DNA of 10,534 nucleotides, taken from positions 1-10,534 of the forward strand of contig CBEVGD010000067.1 of assembly GCA_965549355.1 (NCBI GenBank), read 5' to 3'. Made by a program: the position numbers and the translations under genes. Shown here in pieces: positions 1 through 5,664 of the stretch; position 1 is the first letter of the stretch, and each line of letters opens with the position of its first letter. Below the pieces are notes generated by a model. It had not been told where the DNA came from and did not search any database. It saw only the letters and a list, made by a program, of their open reading frames with translations. The stretch comes from M55B120 sp965549355 (GTDB lineage: Bacteria > Actinomycetota > Humimicrobiia > Humimicrobiales > Humimicrobiaceae).

Positions 1-159
1 ATTTCGTCTAACTCGTTTTTATACGAACTATTTCCTTTATAATACACTTTTCTTGTATATTATACGAAATATCATTAGATTTATAGTAATACCAATTCGG
101 TTTGATTCTAATAAACATCATCACATATGCAAGGGTGGACCAAAAGTTTTCTTAACTTC
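1..159. other. AT-rich upstream spacer with a nested inverted repeat
   Basis: I see no convincing gene here. The first 70 bases contain an outer 7-bp inverted repeat (ATTTCGT at 1-7 against ACGAAAT at 64-70) around an inner hairpin (39-47 with 55-63, 8 of 9 pairs, 7-base loop). The remainder to 159 is plain AT-rich spacer ahead of the promoter at 160. The hairpin has no GC-rich stem, so it does not look like a normal intrinsic terminator. Confidence 0.4.
54..70. repeat. 17-base inverted repeat, left copy
   Basis: The 17 bases at 54-70 are the exact reverse complement of 1302-1318 (ATTTCGTATAATATACA). The match stops on both sides. The pair brackets the DUF3796, XRE and FxLYD genes. The sequence is AT-rich, so chance is not excluded, and no target duplication or transposase is seen. 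Confidence 0.45.
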
Positions 160-187
160 TTGACTTTATATTTATTAGTGATATATT
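160..187 (+). promoter_or_regulatory. Sigma70-type promoter of the DUF3796-XRE operon
   Basis: TTGACT at 160-165 serves as -35 and TATATT at 182-187 as -10, with a 16-base spacer. The -10 lies inside the perfect palindrome at 178-214, so anything bound to the palindrome would block RNA polymerase. The match is to consensus only and no start site is known. Confidence 0.6.
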
Positions 188-214
188 TATAACATAATGT
201 TATAAATATATCAC
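178..214. promoter_or_regulatory. Perfect 37-bp palindromic operator candidate
   Basis: GTGATATATTTATAACAT (178-195) is followed by one A and then its exact reverse complement (197-214): 18 perfect base pairs around a single centre base. It covers the -10 box and ends just before the Shine-Dalgarno sequence. The likely reader is the XRE protein encoded second in this operon, which would be negative autoregulation; this assignment is inferred from position. In RNA it would also form a long AU-rich hairpin if transcription started upstream of it. Confidence 0.7.
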
Positions 215-230
215 ATAAGAGGTGAGTACT

Positions 231-575
231 TTGAGACAGAAAAAAAATTTCAATCCTATAGCTCTCCTGGGCGTTATAGGGCTGATGGGGATTATTGGTT
301 TTTTTGGAGGCAGCTGGGGATGGTTCATCTTCTTTAGCTGGTTTGTATGGTTTATATGGGTAAAGAGACCTGTTGATGAACGCTATTTTAGAAATATCGG
401 CAAAGCTGCCCGTAATGGGTTTGTAATTTCGATGATCGGAATATCATCTATTCTTGCTCTTTTAGGACTGAAATCTACTTATCAGATAATAATTATTGCT
501 GTAGTTATTTTATTTGAAACTCTTCTTTTTGGATTTCTTATATCATTTTTTTACTATGAAAGGAGGGGCCGCTAA
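231..575 (+). CDS. DUF3796-type four-helix membrane protein
   Basis: This encodes a small integral membrane protein of about 114 residues whose function is unknown. It has a short basic N-terminus (RQKKNF), then four hydrophobic segments near residues 10-26, 30-44, 63-80 and 84-107, with a polar stretch KRPVDERYFRNIGKAARN between helices 2 and 3, and a basic tail ERRGR. The Gly/Phe/Trp-rich first half and the partner gene match the DUF3796 family, which usually sits beside a YozG-like XRE regulator. I start it at TTG 231 because AAGAGGTGAG (217-226) is a near-perfect Shine-Dalgarno at the right distance. The GTG at 222 lies inside that site and has no ribosome site of its own; it would add three residues. 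The next gene starts directly after this stop codon, so the two are cotranslated. Confidence 0.8.
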   Translation: MRQKKNFNPIALLGVIGLMGIIGFFGGSWGWFIFFSWFVWFIWVKRPVDERYFRNIGKAARNGFVISMIGISSILALLGLKSTYQIIIIAVVILFETLLFGFLISFFYYERRGR

Positions 576-776
576 ATGCCTGGTTTAAAAACTAAAATTA
601 AAGAATACAGAGCTCGCGCTGATATGAAGCAGGAAGATCTGGCCAGAAAAGTAGGGGTGCGCCGGGAGACAATTGTCCATCTTGAAGCAGGGCGCTATAA
701 TCCATCTCTGAAATTAGCCCATGATATTGCCGGGGTATTCGGAGTTTCAATTGAGGAAATTTTTAGATTTGAATGA
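576..776 (+). CDS. YozG-like XRE family transcriptional regulator
   Basis: This is a 66-residue protein that is almost only a Cro/C1-type helix-turn-helix. KTKIKEYRARADMKQEDLAR forms helices 1-2, VGVRRETIVHLEAG (about 27-39) holds the recognition helix, then YNPSLKLAHDIAGVFGVSIEEIF packs the domain. The family binds palindromic DNA as a dimer, and this size without any ligand domain is typical of YozG-like regulators paired with small membrane proteins. AGGAGG lies 10 bases upstream, inside the previous gene, and the ATG follows its TAA directly. The obvious target is the 37-bp palindrome over the operon promoter. The membrane protein may modulate the repressor, as often proposed for such pairs, but nothing in the sequence proves it. 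Confidence 0.85.
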   Translation: MPGLKTKIKEYRARADMKQEDLARKVGVRRETIVHLEAGRYNPSLKLAHDIAGVFGVSIEEIFRFE

Positions 777-843
777 TTATTTACATATTAGATAAATGAA
801 AATAAATAATATATAAAATTTACAATCAAAGAGAGGAGACAAA

Positions 844-1215
844 GTGGCTATTTTAAAAATGAAGGAGAAAATCTTATATTTTATAATTCCAGTATCAGTA
901 ATAATAATTACAGGCTTATTTATTGCCTTTTTCTGGACCGATATGTTCAGGCTGGGTACGCATTTTGATATAAGTGAGATAAAAATAGAAGATGGATATA
1001 TTGTCGGCAGGGCAAAAAATGTTGGCAGCTTTAATGTAGAGACAGTAAGAATAGTAGCTTATCTAAAAGGAAAAGATGGAAGCTGCAGAGAAATAATAAT
1101 CCCCCTGGACCCATTGGATCTGGAAGTGGGAGAAGAAGTGGAATTCTCTAAAAGATTAGAAGATCCTGAAAATATTGACAGTAACTATATAAGAGCCATA
1201 ATTGGAACCAGGTGA
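844..1215 (+). CDS. Membrane-anchored FxLYD-domain-like protein
   Basis: This encodes 123 residues: a short basic N-terminus, one transmembrane helix (about 10-31) and an exported domain. That domain reads as an FxLYD-type beta-sandwich: a strand with DGYIVGRAKNVGSFNVETVRIVAYL (50-74), a turn around GKDGS, then PLDLEVGEEVEFSKRL (90-105) and a closing strand SNYIRAIIG. The VxGxxxNxG pattern followed by V.V.AYL and L.PGE/VGEE spacing is characteristic of FxLYD, a domain found on envelope proteins, probably for protein contacts. The GTG start is chosen because GAGAGGAG lies just upstream at 830-837. It is 67 bases after the XRE gene, so it may have its own weak AT-rich promoter or be read through. 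The function is unknown. Confidence 0.7.
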   Translation: MAILKMKEKILYFIIPVSVIIITGLFIAFFWTDMFRLGTHFDISEIKIEDGYIVGRAKNVGSFNVETVRIVAYLKGKDGSCREIIIPLDPLDLEVGEEVEFSKRLEDPENIDSNYIRAIIGTR

Positions 1216-1301
1216 TAGGTCTATCCCGGGAAGAGTTTTGTGCCGGAGGGTGATATTTGTTAGAATGTGTAAGCTAAACAAGATGAAGTTAGCTAAACTT
1301 A

Positions 1302-1318
1302 ATTTCGTATAATATACA
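1302..1318. repeat. 17-base inverted repeat, right copy
   Basis: ATTTCGTATAATATACA is the exact reverse complement of 54-70. The spacer around it (1216-1388) also has a near-direct repeat, AAGCTAAAC at 1271-1279 and TAGCTAAAC at 1290-1298. Otherwise I see only a possible -10 (TATAAT, 1359-1364) for the next gene, without a good -35. Confidence 0.45.
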
Positions 1319-1388
1319 GGAAAAGATTGGATTTACAAAGACATCTCATATAAAGCATTATAATCAATCATATTTAAGAGGAGGTATC

Positions 1389-1826
1389 ATGAAAATATAT
1401 AGACATACTCAAATTGGTTGGCTTGTACTGGTATTACTTGGAATAGGGATTCTATTAACTGGCTATTTCGGATTTCTGTACTTAAATTGGACTGCTCTCT
1501 CAGTTTTTGGGGTATTCGTGATATGTATTATCCTGTTTGCCAGCTTATCTGTTATTGTGAATGATAAATCTATCGAGATCAGGTTTGGAGTCGGGCTGAT
1601 CAAAAAGAAATTTAATTTTGAAGAGATCGAATTATGTAAAGTTGTCAGAAATCGCTGGTGGTATGGTTGGGGAATTAGAAAAATTTCTAAAGGTTGGCTT
1701 TTTAACGTGTCCGGGTTAGATGCAGTCGAACTGACTATGAGAAATGGAAAAGCGTATCGAATTGGTACTGATGAACCACAAAAACTTGACAAGTTCATCC
1801 AGGGAAAATTGAATGAAGAAAAATGA
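1389..1826 (+). CDS. Two-helix membrane protein with bacterial PH domain
   Basis: This is a 145-residue protein with two transmembrane helices (about 10-31 and 34-57) followed by a cytoplasmic PH-like domain (58-145). The domain shows VNDKSIEIRFGVGLIKKKF, a first strand pair with the usual FEEI 'switch' segment. WYGWGIRKISKGWLFNVSG (91-109) and VELTMRNGKAYRIGTDEPQKL (113-133) are a pattern common in bacterial proteins annotated as 'PH domain-containing'. The final helix runs to the C-terminus. GAGGAGGT (1379-1386) lies a few bases before the ATG, a strong ribosome site. The family is thought to be membrane-associated with no enzyme activity; its ligand is unknown. It stands 173 bases from the preceding gene and so probably starts its own transcript. 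Confidence 0.75.
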   Translation: MKIYRHTQIGWLVLVLLGIGILLTGYFGFLYLNWTALSVFGVFVICIILFASLSVIVNDKSIEIRFGVGLIKKKFNFEEIELCKVVRNRWWYGWGIRKISKGWLFNVSGLDAVELTMRNGKAYRIGTDEPQKLDKFIQGKLNEEK

Positions 1827-1910
1827 CAGGTTTATCAAGGTAAAAGCATTTATATAACATTGCGGCAGGCTATAGAAAATTTATTAAATTAACAAGAAGT
1901 TAGAATAAAT

Positions 1911-2732
1911 ATGCCAGAGATAAAGACTAATGACATCATGACATATTATGAGATTTATGGAGAAGGAAGCCCGCTTATATTCATTCATGGAGGTTTTGTT
2001 ACCTCTACTATGTGGCAGCCTCAAGTAGATTACTTTTCTAAGAGCTTTAAAGTCATTACATATGATATCAGGGGACATGGAAAAACGGGAGCTTCACCAT
2101 TAAGAAAGTATTCCATTGAATTATTTGCAGATGATCTGGGTAAGTTGCTTAAAGAATTAAAAATAGAAAAACCAATTATATGCGGACTGTCCCTGGGTGG
2201 AATGATCGCGCAGGCTTATGCCGCAAAATATCCGCAAGATTTAAAGGCTCTGATCTTGAGCGATACAGCCATTTCGACCTCTTTAACATATTGGGATAAG
2301 CTTATGGTCTACATTTTATTTCCAAAATGGATGATGCTGCCGGCATTGCGTATGATGGGAGTAAGAAACTTTATAAAGTTTTCATTTTGGATTGCAAAAC
2401 TCACAAGGGGAAAAGAGTGGATCGGCAAAAATGAAATTGAGGACTATGAAAAAAATGAAATGCTGAAAATGGATAAAAAAGAGTACTTAAAAATATTTGG
2501 CGCTATTTATGATTTCAAACTTCAAGATTTATCTAAAATAAATGTGCCTGCCCTGGTTCTTAATGGTGAAAATGAATCAAAATCCGTGCATTACCACGCA
2601 GAAGTAATGAAAAATTTAATAAAAAATTGTGAATCAAAAATTATTTCCAACGCGGGGCATACTTCGAACCTGGAAAATCCCGAAGAATTCAATAAAGCGC
2701 TGGAAAAATTTCTTAAAGGAGTTGGATTATAA
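1911..2732 (+). CDS. Alpha/beta hydrolase fold protein
   Basis: This is a 273-residue soluble alpha/beta hydrolase of usual length. HGG at 26-28 is the oxyanion-hole loop, DIRGHGKT at 52-59 follows strand 4, and GLSLGG at 92-97 is the nucleophile elbow with Ser94. A cap domain rich in aromatics and Met lies at about 128-205, and His250 in NAGHTSNLENPEEF completes the triad. The usual acid position after strand 7 reads GENE (219-222), so Glu222 stands where most relatives have Asp. The overall pattern resembles 3-oxoadipate enol-lactonase or haloperoxidase-like hydrolases, but the substrate cannot be read from sequence. The ribosome site is weak (AAGAAG, 1894-1899). The lipoprotein gene follows after 22 bases, so the two are probably cotranscribed. 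Confidence 0.85.
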   Translation: MPEIKTNDIMTYYEIYGEGSPLIFIHGGFVTSTMWQPQVDYFSKSFKVITYDIRGHGKTGASPLRKYSIELFADDLGKLLKELKIEKPIICGLSLGGMIAQAYAAKYPQDLKALILSDTAISTSLTYWDKLMVYILFPKWMMLPALRMMGVRNFIKFSFWIAKLTRGKEWIGKNEIEDYEKNEMLKMDKKEYLKIFGAIYDFKLQDLSKINVPALVLNGENESKSVHYHAEVMKNLIKNCESKIISNAGHTSNLENPEEFNKALEKFLKGVGL

Positions 2733-2754
2733 TAATGTTTAGGAGGAGATTAAA

Positions 2755-3279
2755 ATGAAAAAAGTCATAGTAATTATAGTTCTTTTGAGTATGTTGCTGG
2801 TTTCAGCCCTTTTTATAAACAGTTGTTTTGTTTCTAGAATAACCGAAAGGATTGTTAAAGAAGTCATAGATAAGGCTCCCGAAAATCAAAGTATTGAAGA
2901 AGCAGAAATCGATATAAATGAAGGGAAAACATCTTCAGGCATCACGGTCGAATTGCCTGATGGCTTTCCAAAATCGGTTCCGATTTATCCTGATATGTCC
3001 ATAGATCATTCCAGTAAGAGCACAAGCAGCGGCAGAGATTTCTTTTCGGTGAGTTATAATACTAAAGATAGAGGAGAAAAGGTCTTTAACTGGTATAAAA
3101 AAAAGATGGGTGATTGGAAAATACAAACCGAGATAATAAATCAAAGAGAAGACGAAAAATCTCATACTATCATAAGCAGCAATGGAGAATATCATTTAAC
3201 AGTATTGATTATAGAAAATCAATATGATGAGGGAACAGCAGTTATTTTAACTGCATCAGAAGAACTGGATTTTAATTAG
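2755..3279 (+). CDS. Probable exported lipoprotein of unknown function
   Basis: This encodes 174 residues with a signal sequence, MKK plus a hydrophobic run to about residue 20, ending FINSC. Cys24 would be the lipid-modified residue, but Asn at -2 makes the lipobox imperfect; a plain membrane anchor is the alternative. A charged helical linker (28-60) follows. The core from about 64 reads ITVELPDGFPKSVPIYPDM, then DFFSVSYNTKDRGEKVFNWYKKKMGDWKI. This 'F-P-x-P-I-Y-P' plus 'T-x-D-x-x-x-V-x-x-W-Y-K-x-x-x-x-x-x-W' layout is seen in many small bacterial extracytoplasmic proteins of unknown role. AGGAGG (2741-2746) is a strong ribosome site. The gene ends facing the tRNA operon, so the two transcripts converge. 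Confidence 0.75.
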   Translation: MKKVIVIIVLLSMLLVSALFINSCFVSRITERIVKEVIDKAPENQSIEEAEIDINEGKTSSGITVELPDGFPKSVPIYPDMSIDHSSKSTSSGRDFFSVSYNTKDRGEKVFNWYKKKMGDWKIQTEIINQREDEKSHTIISSNGEYHLTVLIIENQYDEGTAVILTASEELDFN

Positions 3280-3353
3280 ATTTTAGAGGATTTTATTAAA
3301 AAGAGCACTAAAAAAAGAAATAAGTAGCATATCTAATTTGGAAGCAGAGATAG

Positions 3354-3429
3354 TGGAGCCCGCGATCGGAATTGAACCGATGACCTTTTCCTTACCGAGG
3401 AAATGCTCTACCGACTGAGCTACACGGGC
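3354..3429 (-). tRNA. tRNA-Thr (GGT), with C33
   Basis: This is a 76-base cloverleaf with encoded CCA. Acceptor GCCCGTG pairs with CGCGGGC (one G-T). The D arm is GCTC/GAGC, the anticodon stem TTTCC/GGAAA, and the T arm ATCGG-TTCAATT-CCGAT. The seven-base anticodon loop reads TCGGTAA, so the anticodon is GGT (threonine) with T32 and C33. Position 33 is U in nearly all bacterial tRNAs. Everything else looks intact and this is the last gene of the tRNA operon. Confidence 0.93.
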
Positions 3430-3440
3430 CTGGAAAATTA

Positions 3441-3525
3441 TGGTGGAGGAGAGAGGATTTGAACCTCTGAAGGCTAAGCCGGCAGATTTACAGTCTGCTC
3501 CCTTTGACCACTCGGGCACTCCTCC
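3441..3525 (-). tRNA. tRNA-Tyr (GTA)
   Basis: This is an 85-base class II tRNA with a long variable arm and encoded CCA. Acceptor GGAGGAG pairs with CTCCTCC, discriminator A. Anticodon stem GCAGA/TCTGC encloses the loop CTGTAAA, giving anticodon GTA. The variable arm is CGGCTTAGCCTTC and the T arm AGAGG-TTCAAAT-CCTCT. It is the middle gene of the operon. Confidence 0.96.
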
Positions 3526-3529
3526 ACAG

Positions 3530-3605
3530 TGGAGCCGGCGATCCGATTTGAACGGACGACCTGCTGATTACAAATCAGCTGCTCTACCAACTGAGCTACA
3601 CCGGC
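3530..3605 (-). tRNA. tRNA-Thr (TGT)
   Basis: This is a 76-base cloverleaf with encoded CCA. Acceptor GCCGGTG pairs with CGCCGGC, D arm GCTC/GAGC, anticodon stem GCTGA/TCAGC with loop TTTGTAA (anticodon TGT, normal U33), T arm GTCCG-TTCAAAT-CGGAT. It is the first gene of the operon, only 19 bases after the -10 box. Thr-Tyr-(Gly)-Thr followed by tuf is a widespread bacterial order; here the Gly tRNA and tuf are absent. Confidence 0.96.
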
Positions 3606-3624
3606 AAAATAAAATTGCCTTATC

Positions 3625-3653
3625 ATTATCGACATCAAGAGGTAGATTGTCAA
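3625..3653 (-). promoter_or_regulatory. Promoter of the tRNA operon
   Basis: On the minus strand TTGACA (3653-3648) and GATAAT (3630-3625) are separated by exactly 17 bases. Transcription would start near 3618, about a dozen bases before tRNA-Thr(TGT). This is the closest match to consensus in the window, as expected for a stable RNA operon. Confidence 0.8.
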
Positions 3654-3698
3654 GAATCTATTACCCGAGCTCCATAGGAAGCAATATTAATAAAAATG

Positions 3699-4634
3699 CT
3701 ATAAATTATCAATAGCCAATTTGACTGCTCCTTCTACTGGATTTGCAACCAGCGGCTTGAAGCTTATCCCGGCAAATCTACCTTTAAGCTCTGCAATTAC
3801 AATATCTTTAAAATACTTTTCGCATTTAAAGAGCCCCCCTACAAGGACCAGGTCAAATTTTCTTTTTGAAAGCTTTAACTTTTCAGCTATAGTTATTACT
3901 GACAGCACCGACTCCATAGCTTCCCCGTAGAGTATCTTCCGGCTAATATTATCTCCGCCATATGCGCACTTACAGACCGGCTTTGCAAATCTGCCTATCC
4001 TTTCCTTTGAAAAAGGCTCTCTGTATATCCAGCTCACAATACCTGTCTCATTTTCAAGTCCGAGTTCCCCGAGTATTGCTCTGCTCAACATGGTCCTTTT
4101 CCCCCTGCCGTCATAGGCTCTCATAACTGCTCTCAGAGCTTTTACGCTTACCGCATACCCGCTCCCTTCATCTGCAAGTATATGATCCCAGCCGGTTGAG
4201 CCCGCCTGCTCTCCCTCATCATTTATGCCAAAGCAGTTAGAGCCCGTGCCGGCGATTATTATTATTTTATTCGGCGCACCGCTCCCTGCTTCCAGACCGA
4301 TCCTGGTATCATTATATATCAGAATCCTTCTCTGATTCAGGCATTTTTTTAATTTATCATTCCCTACTATTCCCCTGTAGACTTTAATATCATCCGGAAT
4401 ATTGAATCCTGCAAAGCCAAAACAGCTGCTCTCAAACATTATATTGCTGCCGGTGCCCGCGTTTTCTATTGCCCCGAACACGGCCCTGTTTAGATTTTCT
4501 ATTGCTTTTCTGACACCGACACTGGTAAAACTGCTGGCCCCTGAAATCGATTTGGTTATTACTTCCCCATCTGTCCCGGTTATTACTGCAGTTGTCTTTG
4601 TTCCCCCTCCGTCTACGCCAAGTATATATTTCAT
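3699..4634 (-). CDS. BadF/BadG/BcrA/BcrD-family sugar kinase (NAGK-like)
   Basis: This is a 311-residue ASKHA-fold ATPase, most likely a cytoplasmic kinase for an N-acetylated amino sugar such as GlcNAc or MurNAc. LGVDGGGTKTTA at 5-16 is the phosphate-1 loop and YNDTRIGLEAG at 107-117 carries the probable catalytic Asp109. IAGTGSN at 127-133 is phosphate-2, GWDHILADEGSGY at 148-160 is the sugar-site segment of NAGK/MurK relatives, and LVGGLFK near 263-269 the adenosine loop. Relatives feed cell-wall or chitin amino sugars into metabolism. The family also contains activators of CoA-ester reductases, but those have a characteristic cysteine region not seen here. The start is ATG with GGGGAG three bases upstream. 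No transporter or partner enzyme is adjacent, so the substrate remains open. Confidence 0.82.
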   Translation of the reverse strand: MKYILGVDGGGTKTTAVITGTDGEVITKSISGASSFTSVGVRKAIENLNRAVFGAIENAGTGSNIMFESSCFGFAGFNIPDDIKVYRGIVGNDKLKKCLNQRRILIYNDTRIGLEAGSGAPNKIIIIAGTGSNCFGINDEGEQAGSTGWDHILADEGSGYAVSVKALRAVMRAYDGRGKRTMLSRAILGELGLENETGIVSWIYREPFSKERIGRFAKPVCKCAYGGDNISRKILYGEAMESVLSVITIAEKLKLSKRKFDLVLVGGLFKCEKYFKDIVIAELKGRFAGISFKPLVANPVEGAVKLAIDNL

Positions 4635-4661
4635 AAACTCCCCATTATTACTTTTTAATCA

Positions 4662-4689
4662 ATAATACCGTATTTTTCTCAAAGGTAAA
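4662..4689 (-). promoter_or_regulatory. Probable promoter of the kinase gene
   Basis: On the minus strand TTTACC (4689-4684) and TATTAT (4667-4662) lie 16 bases apart, about 30 bases before the kinase start codon. The match is moderate. It is back to back with the amrB promoter. Confidence 0.45.
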
Positions 4690-4742
4690 ATAAATTTATA
4701 GCAAAAGATCACTAAAATCCCATAGTTTCAAAGAATGGTAGT

Positions 4743-4772
4743 TAGACAAAGACATATTAAATCAAATATAAT
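4743..4772 (+). promoter_or_regulatory. Probable promoter of amrB-amrA
   Basis: TAGACA at 4743-4748 and a perfect TATAAT at 4767-4772 are separated by 18 bases, some 40 bases before the amrB start codon and preceding its strong GGGGAGG ribosome site (4800-4806). Confidence 0.55.
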
Positions 4773-4812
4773 AATACTGCATATATTATATGATATATCG
4801 GGGAGGCCCTAA

Positions 4813-5646
4813 ATGGCTTTTGGCAGTATTATAAGAAGGAGTACGGCCGCCGGTAGTTTCTATCCTGCGAACCCTGAAGCACTGACCGGCCAGATAAACA
4901 GCTTTCTCGAAAGAGCGGAGGACCGGGACATTAGCAATATAAAAGCAATTATAAGTCCGCATGCAGGATATGTCTATTCCGGCCAGACGGCTGCATATTC
5001 CTATAAACAGCTCACCGACTCTGATTATGACAGCATTATAGTAATAGCACCTTCCCACGGGGAGTACTTTGATTTTATCTCAGTATATCATGGAGACAGC
5101 TACGAGACTCCGCTGGGGACCGTCATAGTGGATAAGGAAAGGGCCGGAAAACTGGCAGATGCGAGCCCGGCAATAGAAATATCGCATTCCGGACATGGTC
5201 AGGAACACAGTCTTGAAGTACAGCTTCCCTTTCTGCAGATAGTACTGGGAAGCAATATAAAGATAGTGCCGGTGGCAATCGGCAATCAAAGCAGGGAAAA
5301 TATAATAGAGCTCGGTAATACGATCGGAAGACTTTTCTCTGATGACAATATTTTGATAGTAGCCAGCACGGACCTTTCCCATTATCATCCATATGATATT
5401 GCTTCAGGGCTTGACGAAAAGGTAAGCGGGCTTATCGGTTCATTTGATACCGATGGACTAATGGAAGAATTTATTGCCGATAAAGCAGAGATGTGCGGAG
5501 GGGGGCCGGTAATCTCTGCAATGACCGCTTCCAGCCTTATGGGTGCAGACTCTTCGATGATACTGCATTATGCAAACTCCGGCGACATTTCTGGAGACAA
5601 AAGCGCCGTAGTGGGTTATCTGTCAGCAGCTTTTTATAAAAAATAG
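4813..5646 (+). CDS. amrB: AmmeMemoRadiSam system protein B (MEMO1 family)
   Basis: This is a 277-residue MEMO1-like protein, a fold related to LigB-type non-haem iron dioxygenases, of full family length. The start of the fold is TAAGSFYPANPEAL (11-24). ISPHAGYVYSG (47-57) contains His50 and APSHGEY (79-85) contains His82. GQEHSLEVQLPFLQ (129-142) is the family signature, followed by ASTDLSHYHPY (184-194) and EMCGGGPV (226-233) with Cys228. His50, His82 and Cys228 match the positions that bind metal in human MEMO1, so metal binding is likely; the reaction is not established. It is followed 18 bases later by amrA, the usual pairing. The radical SAM third partner is not in this window. Confidence 0.92.
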   Translation: MAFGSIIRRSTAAGSFYPANPEALTGQINSFLERAEDRDISNIKAIISPHAGYVYSGQTAAYSYKQLTDSDYDSIIVIAPSHGEYFDFISVYHGDSYETPLGTVIVDKERAGKLADASPAIEISHSGHGQEHSLEVQLPFLQIVLGSNIKIVPVAIGNQSRENIIELGNTIGRLFSDDNILIVASTDLSHYHPYDIASGLDEKVSGLIGSFDTDGLMEEFIADKAEMCGGGPVISAMTASSLMGADSSMILHYANSGDISGDKSAVVGYLSAAFYKK

Positions 5647-5664
5647 GATAAGCATTGGAGAGAT

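Noticed and set aside
1463..1798. Minus-strand open frame inside the PH-domain gene, and similar antisense frames elsewhere
   Set aside because: These lie opposite clearly conserved coding sequences, lack ribosome sites and show no recognisable domain.
3311..3317. T run downstream of the tRNA operon (minus strand) as terminator
   Set aside because: Only a five-pair TATCT/AGATA stem precedes it and it is not adjacent to the T run.
3283..3519. Open frame beginning MPEWSKGADCKSAG on the minus strand
   Set aside because: It is the well-known spurious translation of tRNA-Tyr and its flank; the tRNA structures explain the sequence completely.
3440..3715. Open frame on the plus strand across the tRNA genes
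   Set aside because: It reads the antisense of two tRNA genes (for example EERGFEPLKAKPADLQSAP) and has no ribosome site.
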